This document shows positions 7,853-13,269 of a stretch of DNA of 13,269 nucleotides, one piece after another. The DNA lies in the NCBI GenBank assembly GCA_003602665.1, contig QQSG01000097.1, forward strand, positions 1 through 13,269, written 5' to 3'. Each line of letters opens with the position of its first letter. The first letter of the stretch is position 1. A model generated the notes under the pieces. The model ran no database searches. It was not told where the DNA came from and saw only the letters and a program-made list of their open reading frames with translations. Source of the DNA: Candidatus Poseidoniales archaeon. GTDB lineage: Archaea > Thermoplasmatota > Poseidoniia > Poseidoniales > Poseidoniaceae. The position numbers and the translations under genes were made by a program.

Positions 7853-9017
7853 ACAGTGATTGTTCACAAGCATGTCTTCTACTGCAGTTTCTGCACTTTC
7901 CTTCACGCTCATGGTTTCGCTTAGCACCGCCTTCGATCATGAGTTTCTGTACTTCTTTGATACTGGTAAACAATGAATCCTTGGCATGTTGGTCCCAAAA
8001 GACCTGATGCACGTCTTCTTCACTGTATTTCAGAATACCATACGGAGGGGACTTCTTTGTGTTCGTCTCTACAAGAGAGATGTAGGCTAGAAGTTGCACA
8101 CGATGAGAATCGTGAGGTTTCTTAGGCACACGTCCAGTTTTCTGTTCGACAGGGATGAATTCACCATCGATAATGACGATTTGATCGGGTCTTCCTCTCA
8201 ACCCTGTTTCTCCATCTCGAAGCAATCCACTTGATTCATCATCATCTGAATAGACTAACTGAGTTCCTTCATCTAATCCAGCACGTTCTCTATTCTCAAT
8301 CATTTCATTTTCAGCGAAGAGAGATTTTTGCAATTGCCAAGTGGCAAGAAATGTCCAAATGAATGCAGTAACGATCAAGATGAAACCTGCTTGGCTTCGA
8401 TTGTCAGCAGCTGCTAAGGCAATTGCATGCAGTCCGATAACGATCGTTGCTAACAATAGCCCGGCTTCTGTTTTTCCTCCTGAGAACCAGCCTCCAAGGA
8501 ATCCTATTGGATTCCATGTTGGTTTGAGTCCAGTAGCTTCAAAACTCTTCGATAATGTTTCAATTTCCGAAACGGTGGGTTCCATGCTTAACCAATTCCG
8601 CCATGGCAAAACGATTGATAGAATTGCAGCAGCCAGACAAGAAACAGACCACATGGATAGGATTTTGGCCATTTCAATTGGAGAATTCATCAAATCATCG
8701 ATGTAAACAAAAGCAACTGCATCAATGGCAAAAGCGATAATGATTCCAAACCACCATGACCAGATGAGGAGTTCTCGTCGTAATTTAATGAGTGAGGCTT
8801 GGAATTCATTCATTCCTTCATGTATTTGTTTATGCTTCTCTAAGCCACTGGTTATGGCTTCACCCATGCCGGCTGCTCCTTCTTTCGCTAGTCTCCATGA
8901 AACAGGGCAGTATGTGTAGCGTTCGAGTTCGCTTGCGCTCACGGGTAATGGATTTCCATTGGAATCGATGTAAAATCCATCAGGGCCTTCACTTCCCTCT
9001 GCAAATGTGACCCCCAT
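7842..9017 (-). CDS. Cas4/RecB-like Fe-S PD-(D/E)XK nuclease with four inserted transmembrane helices
   Basis: A 391-aa protein with the hallmarks of the Cas4-like branch of PD-(D/E)XK nucleases. It has an N-terminal SELERYTYCPVSWRL with C37, a His motif (H62/H66), GRPDQI (D278), PVEQKTG (E291, K293), the QLLAYISL helix (Q308, Y312), and CRNCSRRHAC at the C-terminus (C375, C378, C384). The four Cys match the [4Fe-4S] cluster of Cas4 and AddB-type enzymes, which cut or trim DNA ends. Unusually, about 210 residues separate the His motif from D278. They hold four hydrophobic segments (about 83-105, 117-138, 185-204, 210-230) with a soluble loop from 139 to 184. An even number of helices leaves both halves of the nuclease on the same, presumably cytoplasmic, side. 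There is no CRISPR array or cas gene nearby. ATCAAGA lies at -30 to -24 from the ATG. Substrate unknown; nuclease assignment is by motif reading. Confidence 0.85.
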   Translation of the reverse strand: MGVTFAEGSEGPDGFYIDSNGNPLPVSASELERYTYCPVSWRLAKEGAAGMGEAITSGLEKHKQIHEGMNEFQASLIKLRRELLIWSWWFGIIIAFAIDAVAFVYIDDLMNSPIEMAKILSMWSVSCLAAAILSIVLPWRNWLSMEPTVSEIETLSKSFEATGLKPTWNPIGFLGGWFSGGKTEAGLLLATIVIGLHAIALAAADNRSQAGFILIVTAFIWTFLATWQLQKSLFAENEMIENRERAGLDEGTQLVYSDDDESSGLLRDGETGLRGRPDQIVIIDGEFIPVEQKTGRVPKKPHDSHRVQLLAYISLVETNTKKSPPYGILKYSEEDVHQVFWDQHAKDSLFTSIKEVQKLMIEGGAKRNHEREGKCRNCSRRHACEQSLFKE

Positions 9018-9040
9018 AAATTCATTTTAAGACTCATATA

Positions 9041-9047
9041 TCTTGAT
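9041..9047 (-). promoter_or_regulatory. TATA-like element for the Cas4-like gene
   Basis: ATCAAGA at -30 to -24 from ATG 9017, immediately followed by TATATG. It is nearly identical in sequence and position to the ATCAAGT before the HxlR-type gene. It sits inside the imperfect palindrome ATATC-TT-GATAT at 9038-9049. Confidence 0.45.
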
Positions 9048-9109
9048 ATCTTCGCATACAATCCCATCTTTTTGGGTGGGGAGATACTGCGAAGCGGTTA
9101 AGAAGAGGC

Positions 9110-9116
9110 TTTAGGT
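9110..9116 (+). promoter_or_regulatory. TATA-like element for the uS2 gene
   Basis: TTTAGGT at -30 to -24 from ATG 9140, in the same register as the other elements but a weaker match. A second candidate, GGTTAAGA, lies about ten bases further upstream and would imply a short leader. A 5-bp inverted repeat GTTGC/GCAAC precedes the ATG. Confidence 0.35.
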
Positions 9117-9139
9117 CGGTTGCTTGCTGAGGCAACAAC

Positions 9140-9748
9140 ATGTCGGAAGAAACAAGTCTTTTGATTCCACTGGAACTATACGAAGAGACCGGTGTAAACA
9201 TCGGTACAAAACAGAAGAGTGCGGACATGGGACGCTTCATTGACTCCGTCAATTCTGACGGTCTTTACCTCCTAAATGTGAACGCTACAGATACCCGCAT
9301 TCGCATCATCGCATCATTCTTGAACCAATATGATGCATCTCGCATCATGGTCGTTTCCGCACGACAATATGGACAGAGGCCAGCTCGTATGTTTGCAGAG
9401 GCAATCGGAGCACTTTCTGCAGTCGGACGATTCATTCCTGGAAGCCTAACAAATCCAGCACTTCGCTCTTACAAAGAGCCAAACGTCTTGTTCGTAACAG
9501 ATCCAGCATCTGACCAACAATCACTCCGTGAAGCAGTCAACACAGGTCTTCCAATCGTCGGACTTGTTGATGCGAACAACAAGCTGCGAAATGTTGACGT
9601 TGCACTCCCTGCGAACAACAAGAGTCGTCACTCCCTTGCCCTCGTTTATTGGCTCCTCTCCAGAGAAGTCCTCAAACTACGTGGCGAAACCACAGATGAG
9701 GCATGGGCAGAAGCAAATGACCTCGAAGAGTGGAAGTCAACCTTCTGA
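9140..9748 (+). CDS. rps2: Small-subunit ribosomal protein uS2 (30S S2)
   Basis: Archaeal uS2, 202 aa, a full-length head protein of the 30S subunit. Characteristic segments are DTRIRIIASFL, VSARQYGQRPARMFAEAIGA, GRFIPGSLTNP, EPNVLFVTDPASDQQSLREA, TGLPIVGLVDANN and PANNKSRHSLALVYWLLSRE. The start at 9140 is the first ATG of the frame and the N-terminus fits the family. There is no Shine-Dalgarno; a TATA-like element at about -27 suggests a leaderless or very short-leader mRNA. In many archaea this gene ends an operon with uL13, uS9, RNA-polymerase small subunits and enolase. Here it stands alone between a nuclease gene and a convergent Dus gene whose last 12 bases it overlaps. Confidence 0.97.
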   Translation: MSEETSLLIPLELYEETGVNIGTKQKSADMGRFIDSVNSDGLYLLNVNATDTRIRIIASFLNQYDASRIMVVSARQYGQRPARMFAEAIGALSAVGRFIPGSLTNPALRSYKEPNVLFVTDPASDQQSLREAVNTGLPIVGLVDANNKLRNVDVALPANNKSRHSLALVYWLLSREVLKLRGETTDEAWAEANDLEEWKSTF

Positions 9749-10780
9749 TTCAGCCTTAGGCTGCAAGAAGTCCGAAATCGCTTGGGCTGATTCGTTTACA
9801 TCTGATAACTCATGCATGAGTGATCGAACAGATTTGGCCCCTGGTAATCCTTTCGAGAATGCAATTGCATGTCTTTGCATTGATTGCTTAGCAAGTCCAG
9901 TCGTTTCTCGACAAAGTTCGACATACCGATCCCAGCACCATCTTCGGCTTGCAAAAGCCCTTGATGTTTCACTCATGGATTCCCATGCATTTTCATGCAG
10001 TTGCACCCATGGCAATTCAGATTCATCCATCCAGCCCAATCCTACTTTGATTCGGCCAAAAACATCCGGTCGCCCAATGGCTGCTCTTCCAACCATGAGC
10101 CCAGATGCATTTGTTAATTGAAGACATCTTCGAGCGCTTTCAGCATCAGTGATGTCCCCATTTGCTACAACTGGAATGTCGACAGCATTGACAGCAATCT
10201 GTATTGTTTCCCAATCAGCAATACCAGAATAGCGTTGCCGAAGTGTTCGTCCATGGATGCACAATCGTTGAGCACCAACCTTTTCCAAGGATTGGCAAAT
10301 ATCAACAGCATTGTTCGGTCCTTGACCAGTTCCGAGACGCATCTTTGCGGTTACTGGTATATCGATGGCATCAACAATATGTTCTACCATCGAAACAAGC
10401 TTCTGTGGTTCGCCCATCAATGCCGCACCAGCACAAATGCTGGTGACTTTAGGAGCAGGACATCCAAAATTAAGATCGATGACATCAGCACTTTCCTGAA
10501 GCATAGATGCGGCAGTTACCATATCATTCATCTCCCCTCCAAATATTTGAGGAATGAAAGGCGTCTCTCTTGGATCGGATTCCATCTTTCTCCATGAAGT
10601 GGTTGCCTCACGGCTCAGGGCCGTACTGTTGGTAAATTCTGTAATGGTGATATCAGCCCCGCATTCTTTGGCTAATAGACGATAGGGGAGATCAGAGACT
10701 CCTGCCATAGGAGCCAGATAGAGAGGTCTTTCTTCACCTGACCAAGGTTCGAAAGTATCGAATCCAATCGTACCCATCAT
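9737..10780 (-). CDS. dus: tRNA-dihydrouridine synthase (Dus family)
   Basis: FMN-dependent tRNA-dihydrouridine synthase, 347 aa, which reduces specific uridines of the tRNA D-loop. The TIM-barrel motifs are in order: LAPMAGVSDLPYR (FMN site, about 22-34), DLNFGCPAPK with the catalytic Cys C107, K146 in VTAKMRLG, IHGRT (H176), VVANGDI (N207-D209) and the phosphate-binding GRAAIGRP (231-238). After the barrel is a helical C-terminal region of about 90 residues. The start ATG overlaps the stop of the upstream winged-helix gene as ATGA, so the two are very likely one operon with coupled translation. A second ATG follows immediately. No promoter-like heptamer precedes it. Its tRNA position specificity cannot be read from sequence. 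Confidence 0.95.
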   Translation of the reverse strand: MMGTIGFDTFEPWSGEERPLYLAPMAGVSDLPYRLLAKECGADITITEFTNSTALSREATTSWRKMESDPRETPFIPQIFGGEMNDMVTAASMLQESADVIDLNFGCPAPKVTSICAGAALMGEPQKLVSMVEHIVDAIDIPVTAKMRLGTGQGPNNAVDICQSLEKVGAQRLCIHGRTLRQRYSGIADWETIQIAVNAVDIPVVANGDITDAESARRCLQLTNASGLMVGRAAIGRPDVFGRIKVGLGWMDESELPWVQLHENAWESMSETSRAFASRRWCWDRYVELCRETTGLAKQSMQRHAIAFSKGLPGAKSVRSLMHELSDVNESAQAISDFLQPKAESEG

Positions 10781-11895
10781 TCATCGCCTGTTGTCAACAC
10801 TTCTTCGATCATGTCACCAACTCTCCGAATTCTTCGAAGAACTCGATCTAATCGAGCAATGACATTTTGTTTTGCTATTTCCGGGGACTCTCCAATCATT
10901 CTGTAGCCGAGAGGCAATCGTCCACCAAGTAAGTTGAGAAGCAGCATTTGCTCAGTAGATGCAATATCATTCATCGCAGTTTCAACGTCTTCAATCGTTA
11001 GTTTACCTTTTGTCAACGGTTTGAGTAATGATGCATGTTGTCCTTCAGGAATTAGGCGCATAAATCCGCCTTTCTTCAACATCCAATCTTCTCCGCGTCG
11101 TTGATGCTGGGTTATCATGGCTGACCAGAGTGCCATAGGGAGTCGATCTGTTCGCGGAATTCGTTCGATAAGACCACATGTTCTGAATCGTTCAAACATC
11201 CGTCCCAAACGAGCTTTTTGTCCGGGTATTGCTTCATCTGCATCATCCAATGAAATTGGCGTATCCGATTCAAGCAGCATTTTGAACAATTGTTCAGAAA
11301 TTGAACCTTCCCGTAATTCATCACCTGGCCGTTCACCTAACATTCCCAAATCGGCCATCCATTGTGTGAGAACACTTGCTCCTCCTTCCTCGTTTGGAGG
11401 CCGATAATCAACGATTGCGATTGTGAGAGGGAGTGATGAATCTTCAGGCAGTTCGTTCGGTAGGCGATTCCCTGTTCTGTTCCAAAATGAATCGATTCTG
11501 TCCATCTTCTGTTCGATCATTAGTCGGTATTGTGCAGAGCACAATTCTAAGGCTTGAGCCAATCCTCCACCTCGAAGCATGTAGCGTCTCCATCCCTTCC
11601 CTTCATTTGCAAAGGTAAGCAAACCAGAGTCAATTAGACGGGTAAGATGATGATTCAAAGCCGCAGGCGTCATTGCTAATTCATCAGCAAGCATTTGAGC
11701 ATCCCATGAACCTCTAGGGTTTGGAAGAATATGATCTCGGAGAAGCCGATGTATTGGAGATGCTGAGCCGTAATCGGCAGTAGCTTCGCCTTTTCTTCGA
11801 ACAAAACAAAACGACTCAACGAACCAACCAACCAAGCGGTCAATCGAACGGTCACTCGTCGGCATCGGAATCTCGTCTAACCGTACATTGAGCAT
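10777..11895 (-). CDS. Winged-helix DNA-binding protein, coupled to dus
   Basis: Protein of 372 aa with an N-terminal winged helix-turn-helix and no recognised named family. The HTH lies at about 62-107, with LADELAMTPAALNHHLTRLIDSGLL as helix-turn-helix and GKGWRRYML as wing, resembling ArsR/MarR-type regulators. The remaining 250 residues are mostly helical, and a second HTH-like part is possible near RLGRMFERFRTCGLIERIP. It ends in a helix-rich basic segment (RLDRVLRRIRRVGDMIEE). I chose ATG 11895 over 11907 because TTCAAAG sits exactly at -30 to -24 from it, whereas GGTGA abuts the first ATG too closely to act as a ribosome site. A perfect 14-bp palindrome upstream could be its operator. 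The ATGA overlap with dus suggests it regulates or assists a tRNA or translation-linked function, which is inference. Confidence 0.8.
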   Translation of the reverse strand: MLNVRLDEIPMPTSDRSIDRLVGWFVESFCFVRRKGEATADYGSASPIHRLLRDHILPNPRGSWDAQMLADELAMTPAALNHHLTRLIDSGLLTFANEGKGWRRYMLRGGGLAQALELCSAQYRLMIEQKMDRIDSFWNRTGNRLPNELPEDSSLPLTIAIVDYRPPNEEGGASVLTQWMADLGMLGERPGDELREGSISEQLFKMLLESDTPISLDDADEAIPGQKARLGRMFERFRTCGLIERIPRTDRLPMALWSAMITQHQRRGEDWMLKKGGFMRLIPEGQHASLLKPLTKGKLTIEDVETAMNDIASTEQMLLLNLLGGRLPLGYRMIGESPEIAKQNVIARLDRVLRRIRRVGDMIEEVLTTGDE

Positions 11896-11918
11896 GGACT
11901 GTCTCATTCACCGATGGT

Positions 11919-11925
11919 CTTTGAA
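11919..11925 (-). promoter_or_regulatory. TATA-like element for the regulator-dus operon
   Basis: TTCAAAG at -30 to -24 from ATG 11895, matching the position and A/T-rich form of the other heptamers. It argues that translation starts at 11895 rather than 11907. Confidence 0.4.
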
Positions 11926-11940
11926 GACTGTGTATCAATT

Positions 11941-11954
11941 GCTTTCTAGAAAGC
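11941..11954. promoter_or_regulatory. Perfect 14-bp palindrome, candidate operator
   Basis: GCTTTCTAGAAAGC is a perfect palindrome without a loop in the 70-bp gap between two regulator genes, about 15 bases upstream of the TATA-like element of the regulator-dus operon. A dimeric winged-helix protein could bind it; the three regulators encoded around it are candidates. One such palindrome is roughly expected by chance in 13 kb, so only its intergenic position makes it notable. With no loop and no T-run, a terminator is unlikely. Confidence 0.35.
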
Positions 11955-11965
11955 GGTTATTGAAC

Positions 11966-12628
11966 TCAACGCTGTCGTCCGTCTTCCCATTGATATCGTA
12001 ATCGTTCTGGGCGCTGGAATGTTTCAGGTTCAATATGAGGTCCTATCTCCAGTCGATCTTGTCGAAGAATACCTCTACGACGCAGTACTTTTACTGCTGA
12101 ATGAACACTTGCTCGAGAGCGTCCTATTCGACGTGCAAGTTCTGCTTGTGTCCTTGGAGTTCCCTCTTCTAGAATGTCATCGACAATTTGTCTTTGAACG
12201 GTAGACAAGCCAATTGGAAGGCTGGAAGCAACCATCTCTTGACTTGCAGACATCGTTTGTAAAATTTCAACTTGTGCCGGACCACCTGCAAAGTAACAGG
12301 TTCTTCCATTGACTGGCATGACCGTAATACTGCTTTCATTTTGCAGAACGTCAAGATGATGTCGTAATGTTCCATTTGCAGCGCTGAGTTCATGTTGAAG
12401 TTCACGATAACATAGACCTGGATGACGCTCAAGAGTGCGTAGAACACGCATTCTGAACGGATGTTCTACTTGTTGTCGCTTGGAAGCAACTCCGCCAAAG
12501 GCGAAGGCTGAGGCTGCTGATGCAGCCGCTACGACTCCGTGTGCCAATCCTGCAACACCGCCAGCAGCACCTGCGATTCCAGCAGCAAGCCATGGCCTCT
12601 GCCGAACCCATTGTGCTAACAGTGCCAT
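11966..12628 (-). CDS. Membrane-anchored protein with two winged-helix DNA-binding domains
   Basis: Probable transcription regulator of 220 aa. An N-terminal hydrophobic, Gly/Ala-rich segment (about 12-49, room for one or two membrane helices) is followed by a first winged helix at about 56-115 (HPFRMRVLRTLERHPGLCYR, then ELQHELSAANGTLRHHLDVL, wing VNGRTCYFAGG). A second lies at about 143-190 (QAELARRIGRSRASVHSAVKVLRRRGIL). The first domain opens with the HPFRMRVL phrase typical of archaeal ArsR-like regulators. Membrane-tethered double-HTH regulators of this layout occur in archaea, but I cannot assign a target. TTTAAGA at -30 to -24 from the ATG gives the best TATA match in the window, so it is likely transcribed separately from the HxlR-type gene 47 bases upstream. 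Confidence 0.85.
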   Translation of the reverse strand: MALLAQWVRQRPWLAAGIAGAAGGVAGLAHGVVAAASAASAFAFGGVASKRQQVEHPFRMRVLRTLERHPGLCYRELQHELSAANGTLRHHLDVLQNESSITVMPVNGRTCYFAGGPAQVEILQTMSASQEMVASSLPIGLSTVQRQIVDDILEEGTPRTQAELARRIGRSRASVHSAVKVLRRRGILRQDRLEIGPHIEPETFQRPERLRYQWEDGRQR

Positions 12629-12651
12629 ACGTTTGGGTTGGCTTTTTGGTA

Positions 12652-12658
12652 TCTTAAA
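12652..12658 (-). promoter_or_regulatory. TATA box for the membrane-anchored double-HTH gene
   Basis: TTTAAGA at -30 to -24 from ATG 12628 within the 47-bp gap after the HxlR-type gene. It is closest to a standard archaeal TATA box, and the spacing implies transcription starts at or next to the start codon. Confidence 0.5.
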
Positions 12659-12675
12659 CCATCGTCTCTTTGAGT

Positions 12676-13131
12676 CTAAGCCCCGATGATAGAACCTTTG
12701 TGGATTTTCATGAATGCAACAAGAGGTGAGAGTAATCTTCCACAGGTTTTCCCGTGTTCTGAAAGACGGTATGTGACCCGAATCGGCGGACCTTCACTCA
12801 CACTGCGGACAACAAGATCTTCTTCGACAAGGTATCGCAATTTGTCAGAGAGTGTTCGAGATGAGATTCCTTTGAGAAGATGTTTCATTTCATTGAATCG
12901 TCGATCACCAGCGATGTAAAGCGTAGAAAGAATCTCGATTGTCCAACGAGAACCAAAAACATCCAGTGCTTCTACTGCAGCATCAACTTCCCAAGCGATA
13001 TCGAATGGGCCTTGGGTAGAATGGTCCGAAAGGAGTGTTCGAATCTGTCCCCCAGTCTGGATTGTTTCACTGATTTTGTCGCTGATTGTTCTCAATTCGG
13101 TCGGCGGTAAAATCATAGGAGGTTCGGGCAT
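12676..13131 (-). CDS. HxlR-family winged-helix transcription regulator
   Basis: Regulator of 151 aa. An HxlR/MarR-like winged helix occupies about 53-140: FGSRWTIEILSTLYIAGDRRF, then MKHLLKGISSRTLSDKLRYL (recognition helix), EEDLVVRS, PPIRVTYRLSEHG and a C-terminal helix. These are the family signatures (W-x-IL, RF, GIS-x-x-x-LS, P-x-x-x-YxL-x-x-G). HxlR proteins bind DNA as dimers and often control nearby redox or detoxification genes. An extra N-terminal stretch of about 50 residues precedes the domain. GAGG at 13136-13139 sits four bases before ATG 13131, while ATCAAGT at -30 to -24 argues for a leaderless start; both agree on this ATG. It is divergent from the truncated Rossmann-fold gene, a natural candidate target. 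Confidence 0.9.
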   Translation of the reverse strand: MPEPPMILPPTELRTISDKISETIQTGGQIRTLLSDHSTQGPFDIAWEVDAAVEALDVFGSRWTIEILSTLYIAGDRRFNEMKHLLKGISSRTLSDKLRYLVEEDLVVRSVSEGPPIRVTYRLSEHGKTCGRLLSPLVAFMKIHKGSIIGA

Positions 13132-13154
13132 ATTTCCTCGGAAACATTAGGTAT

Positions 13155-13161
13155 ACTTGAT
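13155..13161 (-). promoter_or_regulatory. TATA-like element for the HxlR-type gene
   Basis: ATCAAGT followed by ATAC at -30 to -24 from ATG 13131. It shares six of seven bases and exact position with the element before the Cas4-like gene. The spacer 13132-13231 it lies in is a divergent promoter region. Confidence 0.45.
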
Positions 13162-13201
13162 TTCTTTTCAACACTTAGCAACAAAACGTGAAAGCGCATG
13201 A

Positions 13202-13208
13202 TTCATGA
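13202..13208 (+). promoter_or_regulatory. TATA-like element for the truncated Rossmann-fold gene
   Basis: TTCATGA at -30 to -24 from ATG 13232, similar to TTCATAT before the lipoprotein gene. It is weak support for 13232 over the in-frame ATG at 13205. Confidence 0.25.
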
Positions 13209-13231
13209 ACGGTTTGCTGTTGGTCCAAATC

Positions 13232-13269
13232 ATGAAGGCTGTAGAGAACGTTGCAATCGTCGGTGCGGG
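13232..13269 (+). CDS. 5' end of a probable Rossmann-fold FAD/NAD(P)-binding protein
   Basis: Only twelve full codons are in the window, reading MKAVENVAIVGA followed by a partial GG codon (Gly). The VAIVGAG strand-turn is the first part of a GxGxxG dinucleotide-binding motif at the usual distance from the N-terminus, as in FAD- or NAD(P)-dependent oxidoreductases and NAD-dependent dehydrogenases. An in-frame ATG at 13205 would add nine residues (MNGLLLVQI), but the shorter start fits the fold and the promoter element better. It is divergent from the HxlR-type regulator. The specific enzyme cannot be told. Confidence 0.5.
   Translation, partial: MKAVENVAIVGA

Noticed and set aside
7842..9017. 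CRISPR-Cas association of the Cas4-like gene
   Set aside because: No direct-repeat array and no other cas gene appear in the window; Cas4-like nucleases also occur outside CRISPR loci.
9061..9085. CCCA...TGGG inverted repeat in the uS2/nuclease spacer as a terminator or riboswitch
   Set aside because: The stem is only four pairs and it lies between divergent starts, where no transcript would end.
13199..13269. Frame starting ATGATTCATGAACGG at 13199
   Set aside because: Its reading is Cys/Arg-rich with no recognisable motif, while the other frame gives a Rossmann VAIVGAG start.

Overview
The window looks like a piece of a marine planktonic euryarchaeon, most likely Marine Group II (Poseidoniales). 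The domain is clear: it encodes an archaeal/eukaryotic-type aIF1A, a RIO1 kinase, a Pno1/Dim2-like two-KH-domain protein and an archaeal uS2. The group is an inference from moderate base composition, large CARDB/Ig-like surface proteins, a membrane protein with cytoplasmic zinc ribbons, several winged-helix regulators and start sites that look leaderless. The first six bases are a HindIII site and both ends cut through genes, so this may be a large-insert clone end or a contig slice.

Layout. (1) 1-2368: translation and small-subunit maturation block. A 5'-truncated aIF1A with a long poly-Asp tail is followed on the same strand by RIO1. The KH protein faces RIO1 tail to tail with one base between the stop codons. 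(2) 2395-7852: cell-surface block. A 600-aa Ig-like/CARDB protein (minus) and a 939-aa CARDB-TM-zinc-ribbon protein (plus) diverge from a 116-bp region, and a small putative lipoprotein follows. (3) 7842-9017: a Cas4/RecB-like Fe-S nuclease with four predicted membrane helices inserted inside the nuclease domain. (4) 9140-10777: uS2, convergent with a tRNA-dihydrouridine synthase. (5) 10777-13131: three minus-strand winged-helix regulators, the first translationally coupled to the Dus gene. (6) 13232-end: the first codons of a probable Rossmann-fold (FAD/NAD) protein.

How it works together. aIF1A, RIO1 and the KH protein belong to late 30S maturation and initiation, while uS2 and Dus are further translation genes. 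The surface and nuclease genes have no obvious functional link to these. Nearly every gene that should head a transcript has an A/T-rich heptamer (roughly WTYAAGW) exactly 30 to 24 bases before its start codon. The two clearly operon-internal genes (RIO1, Dus) lack it. This points to leaderless transcription with a TATA variant, and I used it to choose several starts.

Most notable: the membrane-embedded Cas4-like nuclease with no CRISPR nearby, the eIF1A-like acidic tail ending in a DID motif, and the fixed-position promoter element. I found no rRNA, tRNA, CRISPR array or insertion sequence, and no gene-free stretch over 300 bases.
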